Part shown: one piece after another, positions 44,130 to 54,594 of the stretch
Layout: each line of letters starts with the position of its first letter
How positions within the stretch are numbered: the first letter of the stretch is position 1
Origin: Marinifilum flexuosum
Lineage (GTDB): Bacteria; Bacteroidota; Bacteroidia; Bacteroidales; Marinifilaceae
Length of the DNA stretch: 64,000 nt
Assembly (NCBI RefSeq): GCF_003610555.1
Contig: NZ_RAPQ01000009.1
Coordinates: 310,001-374,000 of the forward strand
Reading direction: 5' to 3'
Notes under the pieces: generated by a model
What the model was told of the DNA's origin: nothing
The model's database searches: none
Seen by the model: the letters and a program-made list of their open reading frames with translations, nothing else
Translations under genes and position numbers: made by a program

Positions 44130-45920
44130 ATGAAATTAAAACATCTGAGCATTTTAACCGCTCTTCTTCTATCCTCTTTGCTGCTTTTCGCAAAAGATTA
44201 CCAATACAATGAAAAAAATGGAATCAGAATCTTTCACCAGGGAAGTATGTTTGTGAAGGAAGGTGTTCCTTTCCTAAGCGTTAAAGGCGACTCTTACGAA
44301 ATGGGTTTGCAGTATGGCGTTTTAATGAATGATCAAATCATGAAAATGCAGGTAAAAGTTGACAGCGTAGTAGAAACCTATGTTGGAAAGTTTTTCTTGA
44401 AAAAATGGATTGCCAATATGGTCTTAAAATCCAAAATCAGGAAAATAGAAAAAAGGATGCCAGAAGAATTCATTAAAGAATTGGAAGGTATAGCTGAAGG
44501 CTGCGAACTAAACTTAAGAGAGGTAAAAACGATGGCCTATTTTCCTCAAATCTTTTTTGAAATCAGCTGTACCTCCTTTGTTTTAAAAAATGAGAATGGA
44601 ATTGTGCACGGTAGAAACCTTGACTGGCCCGGAATTGAAATTTTCACCAAGTTTCCTTTAATTGTAAATTATCACAGAAAAGGCAAGATTCCTACTACAA
44701 TATTGACTTTTGTAAATTATCCTGGTGCTTACACAGGAATGAATCACAATGGCTTAAGCATGTCGATTAATATGAATGGCTGTCCAATACCCGAAGGCAA
44801 AGAAGAAAGTGATTATGTGACTAGCATGCCCATGCCTTTTGAGTTGCGCTATGTAATGGAAAATGCCGATGAATTGAGCGAGGTAGATGAAATGCTCAAC
44901 AATTACAGTACACATGGTTGGTTTATCACGGTTGGCAGTAGTAAGGATCAATCGGGTGCAATGTATGAATTGACCAGAGGAGAATGCATCAAAAATAGAA
45001 TGCAGGATAATTATGTTGGCGTAACCAACCTTGCTGTATCCGAAAAAGGAAGATATGAATACAGCTCGATTAACATGCATGGAGAAAGCAATATTACACG
45101 CGAAGACAAATTAAAAGAACTAAATCAAAACATCTCTAACAACAATTTGGTAGACAAGGCATATCAAATGGTTTCCTCTACTGCCTACTACGAATTGCCA
45201 CATGACACTTCATGGGGATGCTCCATAAACAATGATATCACAGTAAAATCATGTATCATGGACAATACCAGGCAAAAAATCTATTTTGCCTATGGTGAAA
45301 TGCTTGCCGGATGCAATCAATTTTTAGAATATGAAATTGCCACACAAGATGTTTCCGTTTACAGAGAGAAGCAAACGATCCCCGATGGAGATTACCTAAA
45401 AAACAGATTGGTCTTTAAAAAATGGTATCGGGAAAATTATTCCAGAAAAAAGAAATTGGAAGAAGAAGACTACCTTAAGATGATTGAAAAAGTAAATGAA
45501 TTAGAATTACAGCCAGCATACAAATACAATCTGCTTTCGAGATGCTATATTAATGTTGAAAATAAAGAAAAGGCTATTGAATACGCAAGTAAATACGTTG
45601 CTGAAATGCCAACATTTGGTTCTGCCTACATAACACAATTTACAATAAACCGACTATCTAAAGATTATGAAAAGGCTATACAATCTATTTTGGAAATGCT
45701 AAAAAATGCACACAACACTCCTTCTGATTATTTTTGGGCAAAGAGACAAATGATTCGTATGTACGACAAAATGCAAACTCAATCTCCAAATCCTGAAAAC
45801 ATTCGCCAAATGAAAAAACTTAACCAGGAGATAAAAGAACTTTGCAAACCCTTTTACCCAGTTAAATGGGTAAAATCTGAAATGGAGAAAATAGATGCTA
45901 TGATTGCCAAGTATCAATAA
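44130..45920 (+). CDS. Secreted C45-like Ntn-hydrolase (acyltransferase/acid-ceramidase type) with TPR-like tail
   Basis: 596 residues with a signal peptide (ILTALLLSSLLLFAKD). The probable N-terminal nucleophile is Cys147 in EISCTSFVL, followed by GIVHGRNLDWPG, the signature of the C45 penicillin-acyltransferase-like family; TGMNHNGLSMSINMN is also typical. The ~145 residues before Cys147 would be removed by self-cleavage. Residues ~440-596 are helical with TPR-like spacing. Substrate unknown: such enzymes cleave amide bonds in small molecules or lipids. Stands alone. Confidence 0.82.
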   Translation: MKLKHLSILTALLLSSLLLFAKDYQYNEKNGIRIFHQGSMFVKEGVPFLSVKGDSYEMGLQYGVLMNDQIMKMQVKVDSVVETYVGKFFLKKWIANMVLKSKIRKIEKRMPEEFIKELEGIAEGCELNLREVKTMAYFPQIFFEISCTSFVLKNENGIVHGRNLDWPGIEIFTKFPLIVNYHRKGKIPTTILTFVNYPGAYTGMNHNGLSMSINMNGCPIPEGKEESDYVTSMPMPFELRYVMENADELSEVDEMLNNYSTHGWFITVGSSKDQSGAMYELTRGECIKNRMQDNYVGVTNLAVSEKGRYEYSSINMHGESNITREDKLKELNQNISNNNLVDKAYQMVSSTAYYELPHDTSWGCSINNDITVKSCIMDNTRQKIYFAYGEMLAGCNQFLEYEIATQDVSVYREKQTIPDGDYLKNRLVFKKWYRENYSRKKKLEEEDYLKMIEKVNELELQPAYKYNLLSRCYINVENKEKAIEYASKYVAEMPTFGSAYITQFTINRLSKDYEKAIQSILEMLKNAHNTPSDYFWAKRQMIRMYDKMQTQSPNPENIRQMKKLNQEIKELCKPFYPVKWVKSEMEKIDAMIAKYQ

Positions 45921-45951
45921 TTATATAATACCGTAAACTCATATCAAAGAA

Positions 45952-45990
45952 TATAGCTTCAATTAACAGAGTAATTGAAGCTATAATTTT
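45952..45990. terminator. Bidirectional terminator
   Basis: TATAGCTTCAATTA and TAATTGAAGCTATA form a perfect 14-bp stem with a 6-nt loop, between the converging C45-type and thioredoxin genes. Confidence 0.88.
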
Positions 45991-46002
45991 ACATACAAAT
46001 TA

Positions 46003-46518
46003 TTAAAATCCGCTTAACGAATTAAAAAGTTTCTCTATTTTTTCTTTTTGGGAAGGGCGTGGTGCATTTACACTTACTATTTTCCCCTCATTATCGAAAA
46101 GCATAAATCTTGGTATTCCGGTAATCATATAATCTTTACTAATGCTATTTCTTTGCCCTACATTTATTTGTATTCCTCCTAACTTATCATCATTAACCTT
46201 TTTCTTCCATTTTTCTATATCTCGATCTACCGATACACTAAAGAATACAATGTTTTTGTCATGATATTCTTTTTCTATTTTTTGCAAATATGGTATTTCT
46301 CCACAACAAGGACCGCACCATGTTGCCCAAACAGTGATAAACAACTTTTTTCCCTGATAATCACTAAGAGAAACAATCTTACCATTTATTTTTTTCAAGC
46401 TTAGATCAGGAAGCATCTCCGACTCTTTATAAAATTGTTTGCTATTATATGCCTCCACACTTAAAAGAACAAGAACAACAATTACGAAAAAGAAAAATAC
46501 AGGAATATGCTTCTTCAT
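46003..46518 (-). CDS. TlpA-type thioredoxin (CGPC)
   Basis: 171 residues. An N-terminal membrane anchor or uncleaved signal (FFFFVIVVLVLLSVEAY) is followed by a TlpA/AhpC-like domain with VWATWCGPCCGEIP (CGPC 68-71, plus an adjoining Cys72) and ITGIPRFMLFD (cis-Pro). It should reduce disulfides in the periplasm. It follows the double-thioredoxin gene, behind a hairpin, and belongs to the same surface-nutrient locus by position. Confidence 0.9.
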   Translation of the reverse strand: MKKHIPVFFFFVIVVLVLLSVEAYNSKQFYKESEMLPDLSLKKINGKIVSLSDYQGKKLFITVWATWCGPCCGEIPYLQKIEKEYHDKNIVFFSVSVDRDIEKWKKKVNDDKLGGIQINVGQRNSISKDYMITGIPRFMLFDNEGKIVSVNAPRPSQKEKIEKLFNSLSGF

Positions 46519-46576
46519 TGCATTTTTTGAATCACCTTCTCCATTTTTACAGGAGAAAATGCAATAATAATTTTAC

Positions 46577-46608
46577 AAGAGAACAATGAATAACTTCATT
46601 GTTCTCTT
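46577..46608. terminator. Terminator-like hairpin between the two thioredoxin genes
   Basis: AAGAGAACAATGAA and TTCATTGTTCTCTT form a perfect 14-bp stem with a 4-nt loop. On the plus strand a T-run follows; on the minus strand, the direction of the genes, the tail is less T-rich. Confidence 0.75.
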
Positions 46609-46625
46609 TTTAATCCTTACAATGG

Positions 46626-48947
46626 TTAATTGATAAGCTCTTCTAACTTGTTGTAGAATTCTGCATCTTCTCCAACATATCTTAATAAAATTTTCCCTTC
46701 AGGTGACACTAGTATTTTTGTTGGAAATGCACTTACTCCAAACTTTTTAACAAAGTCTTTATCATCTTTCCCATTAAGAATTTGATGCCAATTAAAGCCT
46801 CTATTCTTAATCATTGACTTCCAACGATCGTTACCTCCTTTTTCAGCGGCAATCCCTAAAAGCTCTAATTTATCAGCATGCTTTTCGTGAAATGCTTTCA
46901 TCTCTGGCATTCCCTTAATGCAAGCACCACACCATGTTCCCCAAAAATCGATTAATACATATTTACCTCTTAAACTTTTTAAGGCAAACGCTTTTCCCGT
47001 ATAGCTTTCGCTTGTTACAATTTCCGGAGCTTCTTTTCCTTCTGCTGTTTTTTCTTTACTCTCTTTTTCTTCGATTAACTGTTTGTACCTATCCATTAAT
47101 TGGGTGTAATACATGGAGTTTTTGTACTTCTCATCAATTTTAGCAAAGTAACTTGGTGCTTCTTCTAAAGAGATCTGATTGTTTAATAAGCTTCGTGCCG
47201 TTGACAGGCCTATTATTGATGAAATATTTTCTTGTACAAAGGCCAACTTAATTGCCGATATTTTCTCGTTAAGCTTATTGCATTCTTCGCCAACAGGCTT
47301 TTTTTCTTCTTCGCTTAAGGATTTGTCACCAAGTGTACAGTAGTTGTTCATGACTTTATTAAGCAAAGGGTGCACTTGTTTATTAAGTTTTGCCATTAAA
47401 TCGTTTTCACGATCGCCGATAGCATAAGCCTCAATATAATCGCTTGCTTTTCCTTGAGCTGTAATTTCTTTATTGGGTATGGCTACAAAGCCTAATAAAG
47501 ATACATTCGACATAAAGTAACCTGCTTTATATGGGTTCGAGTATTTTCTTACTTTATTGTCGGTAAAGTTGATATAAATTATTGTTGGCTCGCTTACCTT
47601 CCCAGTATACTTTACTGTACCGCCTTGCATGGGGAATTTAATCCATCGTCCTTTAGGCTTTCCCTTTTCTTGAAAATAGTAAGATCCTTCGGTCGAGTTT
47701 ATATCTTCAATATTTGCTGTAATGGTAAATTCTTCGCCTTTTGCTTCAGTTTCCAAGCCCATAAGCTCCTTTAACTCTTCGTAAAAGCCTGGTGTTTCGC
47801 CTACATGTCTTTTAATAATTTTTCCGTTTGGATCTACTATTATTTTTGTTGGATATCCCTGTACATTAAACTTATTTGCCAGGTTATTATCACCCTTATC
47901 CGATTTTACATGTATCCAATTATATCCTGTGGTAAATTTAGATTTTCTCCATCTCTCATCGCTATCCCCACAGTTAACTGCAATTACTTCTACTTTATCT
48001 TTGTGTGCATTTCTAAATTCCATTAATCCTGGCATTCCTTTTACACACGCTCCGCACCATGTTCCCCAAAAATCAAGAATTACATACTTACCTCTTAGAT
48101 CTTTTATATCGAATGTTTCGCCACTAAGTGTTGCTTTTGTTTTAAAGTTAAGTACATTTCCAATTTTGGTTGAGTTGTATCCCTTTACTCTATCCTCTAG
48201 CGCTTTATGGTATGACAACTCTCCGTATTTTTTTGCATCTACTCCTTTTAAGAATTCTTCTACTTCTTCTATTTTAATTTGCGAACGCACTAGCATATCT
48301 TCCATTAACCACAATCCTGCTACCGATGATGCATGTTTTTTTAAAAACTCTACTCTAATGTTTTGTGCTTGCGTTCCTAATTCTTCTTGTGTTTTTTTAA
48401 GAGCAGCAACCTCCTTTGCTGTTAATTTTTTATTCTTATCTAGTTCTAAACTAATATTTACCGATTGATTTAAGACCGGATGCAATTTACTGGTTAGCCC
48501 TTTAAGTATATCGTTTTCTCCTCCATCGCTAGGGTAAGCATCTATAAAGTCGGTGATTTTACCTGATACCTTAATTTTGGCTCCTGGGTAAATTACACAC
48601 ATTAATGTTGTTGCGTTGGTTGGTATATATCCACCGCCTGTTGTTGTTTTTGAAAGGTTCTTATTTCTAAAACTTAATTTTATAACGGTTGATGTTTCTG
48701 TTGTTCCTTTATAAGAAAGTTTTCCTTTATTCATGTTAACTTTTACTCTCTTATATCCATTTGGATACTGATCGCCAAATAAAGCGTATCCACCCTCTTC
48801 GTTCGTTAAGCCCTTTATCTTTCCTTTTATCTTAAACTCTTTTTCGTGGTTTTGAGGTTTCTGGCTTGCTGCCTGACTTTGTGTTACAAATAAGCCGAAT
48901 GTACAAAGCATTAGTAGCTGTACAACTTTCTTTACAATTTTAATCAT
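46626..48947 (-). CDS. Duplicated DUF4369-thioredoxin protein with two CGAC sites
   Basis: 773 residues. Signal peptide (LLMLCTFGLFVTQSQAA), then two copies of the same module. Each has a DUF4369-like beta domain (about 35-130 and 405-500), a helical linker, and a TlpA-like thioredoxin domain. The active sites are FWGTWCGACVKGMP (CGAC 298-301) and FWGTWCGACIKGMP (673-676). Both have Ala in place of the usual Pro, which should alter redox potential. Cis-Pro segments QGYPTKIIV and SAFPTKILV are kept. It is the gene after SusD on this strand, probably periplasmic. Confidence 0.88.
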   Translation of the reverse strand: MIKIVKKVVQLLMLCTFGLFVTQSQAASQKPQNHEKEFKIKGKIKGLTNEEGGYALFGDQYPNGYKRVKVNMNKGKLSYKGTTETSTVIKLSFRNKNLSKTTTGGGYIPTNATTLMCVIYPGAKIKVSGKITDFIDAYPSDGGENDILKGLTSKLHPVLNQSVNISLELDKNKKLTAKEVAALKKTQEELGTQAQNIRVEFLKKHASSVAGLWLMEDMLVRSQIKIEEVEEFLKGVDAKKYGELSYHKALEDRVKGYNSTKIGNVLNFKTKATLSGETFDIKDLRGKYVILDFWGTWCGACVKGMPGLMEFRNAHKDKVEVIAVNCGDSDERWRKSKFTTGYNWIHVKSDKGDNNLANKFNVQGYPTKIIVDPNGKIIKRHVGETPGFYEELKELMGLETEAKGEEFTITANIEDINSTEGSYYFQEKGKPKGRWIKFPMQGGTVKYTGKVSEPTIIYINFTDNKVRKYSNPYKAGYFMSNVSLLGFVAIPNKEITAQGKASDYIEAYAIGDRENDLMAKLNKQVHPLLNKVMNNYCTLGDKSLSEEEKKPVGEECNKLNEKISAIKLAFVQENISSIIGLSTARSLLNNQISLEEAPSYFAKIDEKYKNSMYYTQLMDRYKQLIEEKESKEKTAEGKEAPEIVTSESYTGKAFALKSLRGKYVLIDFWGTWCGACIKGMPEMKAFHEKHADKLELLGIAAEKGGNDRWKSMIKNRGFNWHQILNGKDDKDFVKKFGVSAFPTKILVSPEGKILLRYVGEDAEFYNKLEELIN

Positions 48948-49258
48948 CTCGTTATTAATATTAAATTAAACTAGTGTTGTGTTTATAGTCTGTACTATAT
49001 ATCAAAGTAGGGCTACTTTTTATCTTTGCTTTTGATAAAAACCACTCTGCTTTTTTATCATAATCAATATCACATGCTTTTATGCTCGCTATAGGGGAAG
49101 TTCCTCTGGGAATATTTAGCTTTACCAGCTTATAGTATTGCTAATAAAGAAGGCCTGCTTCAGAGAAGTAATTACATACATGCTGAAACAGGCCAAACTT
49201 TTAAAACAAATCTATTTTTTACTTATTTACAGTATAGTGAGACCTCATTTAGTCCAAA
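48948..49258. other. 311-base spacer between susD and the double-thioredoxin gene
   Basis: Holds the susD terminator (49145-49194). The remainder, upstream of the double-thioredoxin gene, has no clear promoter box or RNA. Confidence 0.5.
49145..49194 (-). terminator. Terminator of the susCD operon
   Basis: GGCCTGCTTCAG (49152-49163) and CTGAAACAGGCC (49183-49194) pair with one mismatch; on the minus strand TTCTTTATTA follows. Confidence 0.65.
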
Positions 49259-50851
49259 CTACTCTGGATTTTGTTCCCACCCATTCAACAAGCTTAATTC
49301 CTCATCAGGAATCGGTAATGCAAAAGCATTTGCATTTGGTTGAATAGAATAAACACTAATTCCTGAATTGGAATTATTACGATCAGTAAAATATTTTTTA
49401 GATAATACTATACCTGCATCATCCAAAGCATTAAGTCGTTTAATATCATACCATCTAATCACATAAGGCCTTTCTCTTCTTCTTTCTGTAAGTACATCTT
49501 GAAGATTTCCGGAAATATTATTGGCATCGCTTGCCAATTCAAATCTTTTAGCTCTTAATGATTGAAGAATTGACTGAACTGCAGCTTCATCTTTAGTAAT
49601 TCCATCTTCACCTCTAGCTAAACATTCAGCCTTAATCAGCATCATCTCCGGAACATTAGGTCCTTGTAAAAGAGATATACTAGATGTACTATTACTTACT
49701 CCCTGAAAATTATGACTTTTCTCAGCGCTTAAGGCACTAATTTCAGCTACCGTAAAATTTGAAGCACCGGCATTCTTTAAATAAGCATTATTAGTAAAAA
49801 ACTTAACAAGTCTTAAATCAGATTTAATATCAAATGAAGCATATAATGATTCTGACATTGGGAAATTCCCACCGAATGGGCTAGAAATTATTACAGGCAC
49901 AATCATTTCCGGATTATTCATCTGAAGTTCTACTTGTTTGTTCATTTCAGTATAATGAACATCTAAAATCTGTTCTACAGCACCATCCTTAGGCGTATAA
50001 GAATGTTGCGAAGTGTAAATATAATAGGGATCACTAGGATTAACATCATTATTCAGATCTTCAAGATAATTGTATTTTGACAATACATAATTGGCTGCTG
50101 CCAATGCTTCGCTATACTTTCCATTATACAAATCTATACGGGCTTTTATTGCCATTAGACTTATCTTGTTTAACCTCCAGTTATATTCAACTTCAAAATC
50201 GTCAGCACCAATCTCCTCAAATAAAATCTGAGCCTCCGAAATGTCCTCGTAAATTTTACTCATGGTATAAGAAACCGTATTTCTGGATGAGATCCCTTCT
50301 GAGTCAAAACTAATATCAGTCCTATATCCCATTCCTAAATTATTTCCTTCATTTAGTGCTGGATGTAAAGAATAATTTACCAGTAAATTGAAATGATAAT
50401 AAGCACGATAACTTAATGCCTCAGCTTTAATCTTTTTCCTTAAAGTCTCATTATTACCATTTACATTATCAATATTAACCAAAACAGTATTCAAATGATA
50501 TATTGATTTAAACAAATTCCCCATTTCATAAGAATTTGAAAATTGATAAGTAAGATATTCCCTATCTAAAATAGAAATTAAACCTACATCCTGAGCACCA
50601 ATTTTTTCCTGAATTTCAGGATGTAGCTCATAATCATCACTGGCAATAGCATTGGCAAAATTAGCAGAAGCGCCAGGTCCCCATGTAGATCCTTTGGTCT
50701 GATATGCCATTTCATTCATCATATTATCCAATTGCTCTAAATCCTCAATTGGATCGTTACCTGCTCTGTTTGGATTCTCATCAAGAAAATCAGCACACGA
50801 GAATAACATTACAGGCATACATATAAGTATTATAATATCTTTTATTTTCAT
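49259..50851 (-). CDS. SusD/RagB-family nutrient-binding lipoprotein
   Basis: 530 residues. Lipoprotein signal MPVMLFSCADFLDENPNRA, the classical SusD start. Helical TPR-like segments (KIKAEALSYRAYYHFNLLVNY) and a C-terminal RPYVIRWYDIKRLNALDDAG...FALPIPDEELSLLNGWEQNP match the family. It forms the surface lid over the SusC barrel. It starts 4 bases after the SusC stop. The ligand is not evident; no glycoside hydrolases are nearby, and the thioredoxin neighbours rather suggest peptides or thiol-containing compounds (inference). Confidence 0.95.
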   Translation of the reverse strand: MKIKDIIILICMPVMLFSCADFLDENPNRAGNDPIEDLEQLDNMMNEMAYQTKGSTWGPGASANFANAIASDDYELHPEIQEKIGAQDVGLISILDREYLTYQFSNSYEMGNLFKSIYHLNTVLVNIDNVNGNNETLRKKIKAEALSYRAYYHFNLLVNYSLHPALNEGNNLGMGYRTDISFDSEGISSRNTVSYTMSKIYEDISEAQILFEEIGADDFEVEYNWRLNKISLMAIKARIDLYNGKYSEALAAANYVLSKYNYLEDLNNDVNPSDPYYIYTSQHSYTPKDGAVEQILDVHYTEMNKQVELQMNNPEMIVPVIISSPFGGNFPMSESLYASFDIKSDLRLVKFFTNNAYLKNAGASNFTVAEISALSAEKSHNFQGVSNSTSSISLLQGPNVPEMMLIKAECLARGEDGITKDEAAVQSILQSLRAKRFELASDANNISGNLQDVLTERRRERPYVIRWYDIKRLNALDDAGIVLSKKYFTDRNNSNSGISVYSIQPNANAFALPIPDEELSLLNGWEQNPE

Positions 50852-50855
50852 AGTT

Positions 50856-53800
50856 CTATAAATTCAATTTTAAACCAAAAGTAAATTGCGTTGGAGTTTT
50901 CATTGTACCAGGCAGATAATAAGGATCCAATCCTTTATCGTTTGCTGTCCAAACTACACCCAGATTTTTAACCTGGAAATAAACATTTGCTCTAGTGATT
51001 TTCGAATTCTCACCTGCTATTTTTTTCACAGGTATTTCATAACCAAGATAAATTTCTTTTAACCTGATATGCGAGGCATTCTCATAATTTGATTCAGCTG
51101 CATTTATTATATTGGAGTAATATAAATTTGTATACCCTGAATTTAAATAAGATGCATTTGCAGCATTAGGATATGGTCTGTAAGTAAATTTCGAAGCATC
51201 ATCACCTAAATGCCAAGCTTTCTCCAAGGATTTTGGGTATTTACTATTTGTTGCAGAATAGCCATAATCATCATTTCTTTTAAATATATGACCAAATTCT
51301 CCGGATAACATTGCCGACAAGGTAAAACCATAAGCTTTTAAGCTACTTCTAAAGCCGCCAAACATAGGTGCTGTTAATGTTCCTATTTTTTTTGTATAGT
51401 TGTTATTATTTGTAATACTTTCACCCTTTGATTCATCAAACCTTGAGTAATACATGGTATTATTTCTTGAATCGGCTACAACTTCAGTACCATCATTTAA
51501 CTGTACAATGGCTAGACCTTCATCGGAGTATCCTTTCAATTTAAAGGCATAAACAGTATTTAAGGACTGTCCTTTAACAGGAAACCCTCCTCCTACATAT
51601 GTGTTTACATATGGTCTATCCAAATCCCATTCAACAACTGTATTTTTATTATAGGTAAAGTTTAAATTACCTGTCCACGAAATATCTTTGGTAATATTTA
51701 ATCGAGATCCTAACTCAATTTCAACACCTTTATTGTTTATGTTTCCACTATTCAAAGTTAGAGAGTTGGTTCCTCCAACCACATATGATACCGGTGTGTT
51801 CATTAATACATCACGAGAATCTTTATTATAATACCCTAAGGAACCATACAATTTTCCTTCAAACATCGAAAAATCTGTGGAAATGTTTAAAGTATAGGCT
51901 TTTTCCCAGGTTAAATCAGGAATGGCACGATTATAGATGTATGAAGCATTTTCTCCTGCTCCCACAAATTGATTTAATTGATATGTTGAAAGTGTTGAAA
52001 CAGTTGAAACACTTCTTTTACCTGCAGCTATACCACCAACACCATAAGTAACTTTTAATCGCAAAAGGTCTACAAAGCTTAAATTATCTTTAATAAAATC
52101 TTCCTTGTTCATATTCCATAAAGCACCAACAGACCAAAATGGTGAAATCTTACTATTTACATCATCTGCAACAAAGTTTGATCCATCGATACGAGCACTA
52201 CTGGTTAGCGTATATTTACTATCAAGAGTATAAGACGCATTAAAATAACCTGATACATATCTGTCGAAGTTTGCTGAATACCCTCCTAAAGACCATGGCA
52301 TATAACTATTACTACCTTCAAACGTTGGAAGTCTTAATTCATAATTCACATAACGATCTGTTGTGTAAGTTCTTTCATTAAAACCTGGTCGTGTGGTTGT
52401 GGAATTCACCTCTACATCTGTAGAAATCGCTTCGAAACCTGCCAATGCAGTAATTCTGTGCTTGCCATTAAATTCCCTATCGAAATTTAATTGTGATCTA
52501 AAATTATATGCTTCTGTTTTATTAGATGATGTTTGTATTGCATCGCCCTCAATAAACTCGTTAGGAATATTTCTTATACCAGTAGCAGGATCCAAAACAG
52601 AAAAACGATTCGCCGCACTTCTGTAGTAGTAGGAGTTTTCCCTTAAATAATTTTCGGTTTTATTTCCAGCCATTTCATATTGAAAGGAGAAATTTGCCGA
52701 TAAACCTTTAATTATTTTAACATCTAAAAAACCATTGAAGCGCAGATTGTAATTAGAACTATTATTATCTCTGGCTTTTGCCTCTTCTAAAATATTATAC
52801 CTCCAGGAATAAGGAAATATTGACTCATCAATCGTACCATTTTCAAGATATGGCAAATATATTCCCTTAGCCATATATGCATAATCGCCATTTTCTTCCA
52901 ACAATCTTGTATATGGAGATGTAACACTACTTATTTCACTAATATTAGTACCATTCATTTGGTTTTTTCCATAAATCCCATTAAAAGTTATTCCTACCTT
53001 AATATTAGGATTCACATTATACACATTCGTAAAATTGGCTTGATATCTATCTGAATTATTATACTTATAGTGTGTTAAGTCTTTGGCATAAGACAAGCTA
53101 AATTTCGAAGAGCTCTTATCAGTGGCACTTGTAATTGTAAGGTTGTGATTTTGATATACTCTATTCCTTAGCAAATGATCTTCATATTGCTTTTTCCATA
53201 TACCATCCTGTGCAATCAACTTTGCTCTTTGTGCATTGTATTCTTCCTGTGAGATATTGCCGTTTCTTCTTTCAAACATCATGGCAACATGTGGAGCTAC
53301 ATCCCAAGAATAACGTGATGGATTTGTATATGGATCTCTCCAATATGAGATACCCGGACTTGGAACAAATTTCTCAATATCTTCCATATATTTAATGGTA
53401 GCTTCGGTGCCAGCCATATTTAAAGCATGATCCAAATCAATACGTTCAGATACATTAACAAATGAGTTAACTTCAACATTAAATTTACCTTTTTCTGGCG
53501 TTTTGGTTGTTATAACAATAACTCCATTTGCTGCTCTTGCTCCATAAATTGAAGTGGCTGCTGCATCTTTTAGAAATGTAACACTTGCTACTTCAGTCGG
53601 ATTGACAGATTCAAACGGATCTGGGGTTAAAATTGCAAAACCATCAACCACTACAAGAGGAGCTGTTTCTGCCTTAAACGACCCTACACCTCTGATAACA
53701 ATATTACCATTCTCTCCTTGCTGAACACCAGCAACCGTACTACCAATTACTTCACCTATACTTTCCGATGGTCTAATTTCTAAATCTTCAGAAGCTATTT

Positions 53801-54494
53801 TTGAATATGATCCGGTTGCTCTTTCTCTTGATATTGTAGCATATCCCGTAACAACCACCTCTGCCATCTGCTTAGAATCATCGCTTAATGTGATATTTTG
53901 AACCGATTGCCCATTATAAACCACCTCCTGAGGTAGCATTCCCACAAATGAGAAGATCAAAATGGCATTGTCCTTTTCCATTTCCAGAACATATTCCCCA
54001 TCGATGTTGGTTGCCACACCAACATTAGTTCCTTTAATTACAACAGACACACCTGGTAAAGGAATGCCATCCCTGTCTGTTACTTTACCTTTAATTTCTT
54101 TCTTTTCCTGCTGCTCTGATTTTGGAGCAACATAAGGCTTTTGCTTAACAACTACAACCTTATCAATTACTTCATAAGTAAGATTTGTATCTTCCAAACA
54201 TGAATTAAGTATTTCTTCCACAGTAGCCTCGTGTTCCGACACATTTATGTCTGTAATACTCTCAACATCATCCAAATCGTAAACAAATGAGAATTCACTA
54301 TTGTTACGAATTTCCTCGAAAACCTCTATTAAAGTCTTGTTTGCCAACTTCATATCGAATCTCGTGTTCTGAGAATAAACACTGGCTGAAAGTTGAAAAA
54401 CACTTACTAATAATAGCATAAAAGTAATTTTCATAGCTAATAAAGGTTTGTAAAGTTTCTTACGACAGAAACTCCGGTTTCCATTTTTTTGCAT
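50856..54494 (-). CDS. SusC/RagA TonB-dependent transporter with STN signalling domain
   Basis: 1212 residues from the ATG at 54494. Signal peptide MKITFMLLLVSVFQLSASVYS after a basic leader. Order of domains: STN (about 50-125: FDMKLANKTLIEVFEEI...CLEDTNLTYEVIDKVVVV), CarboxypepD-like (KGKVTDRDGIPLPGVSVVI), plug (VVVTGYATISRERATGSYS) and barrel ending FTFGLKLNL. The STN domain means that it signals to the FecR gene directly upstream. Imports the SusD-bound ligand. Confidence 0.95.
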   Translation of the reverse strand: MQKNGNRSFCRKKLYKPLLAMKITFMLLLVSVFQLSASVYSQNTRFDMKLANKTLIEVFEEIRNNSEFSFVYDLDDVESITDINVSEHEATVEEILNSCLEDTNLTYEVIDKVVVVKQKPYVAPKSEQQEKKEIKGKVTDRDGIPLPGVSVVIKGTNVGVATNIDGEYVLEMEKDNAILIFSFVGMLPQEVVYNGQSVQNITLSDDSKQMAEVVVTGYATISRERATGSYSKIASEDLEIRPSESIGEVIGSTVAGVQQGENGNIVIRGVGSFKAETAPLVVVDGFAILTPDPFESVNPTEVASVTFLKDAAATSIYGARAANGVIVITTKTPEKGKFNVEVNSFVNVSERIDLDHALNMAGTEATIKYMEDIEKFVPSPGISYWRDPYTNPSRYSWDVAPHVAMMFERRNGNISQEEYNAQRAKLIAQDGIWKKQYEDHLLRNRVYQNHNLTITSATDKSSSKFSLSYAKDLTHYKYNNSDRYQANFTNVYNVNPNIKVGITFNGIYGKNQMNGTNISEISSVTSPYTRLLEENGDYAYMAKGIYLPYLENGTIDESIFPYSWRYNILEEAKARDNNSSNYNLRFNGFLDVKIIKGLSANFSFQYEMAGNKTENYLRENSYYYRSAANRFSVLDPATGIRNIPNEFIEGDAIQTSSNKTEAYNFRSQLNFDREFNGKHRITALAGFEAISTDVEVNSTTTRPGFNERTYTTDRYVNYELRLPTFEGSNSYMPWSLGGYSANFDRYVSGYFNASYTLDSKYTLTSSARIDGSNFVADDVNSKISPFWSVGALWNMNKEDFIKDNLSFVDLLRLKVTYGVGGIAAGKRSVSTVSTLSTYQLNQFVGAGENASYIYNRAIPDLTWEKAYTLNISTDFSMFEGKLYGSLGYYNKDSRDVLMNTPVSYVVGGTNSLTLNSGNINNKGVEIELGSRLNITKDISWTGNLNFTYNKNTVVEWDLDRPYVNTYVGGGFPVKGQSLNTVYAFKLKGYSDEGLAIVQLNDGTEVVADSRNNTMYYSRFDESKGESITNNNNYTKKIGTLTAPMFGGFRSSLKAYGFTLSAMLSGEFGHIFKRNDDYGYSATNSKYPKSLEKAWHLGDDASKFTYRPYPNAANASYLNSGYTNLYYSNIINAAESNYENASHIRLKEIYLGYEIPVKKIAGENSKITRANVYFQVKNLGVVWTANDKGLDPYYLPGTMKTPTQFTFGLKLNL

Positions 54495-54594
54495 AAATTT
54501 GTATTTAGGGTTTAACAATTCAATTCCTTGCAGGGAATTGGGTTTTTATTCATGAAGCAGAGATTGTTGCAGCAAACTCTGCTTTTTTTATTTC

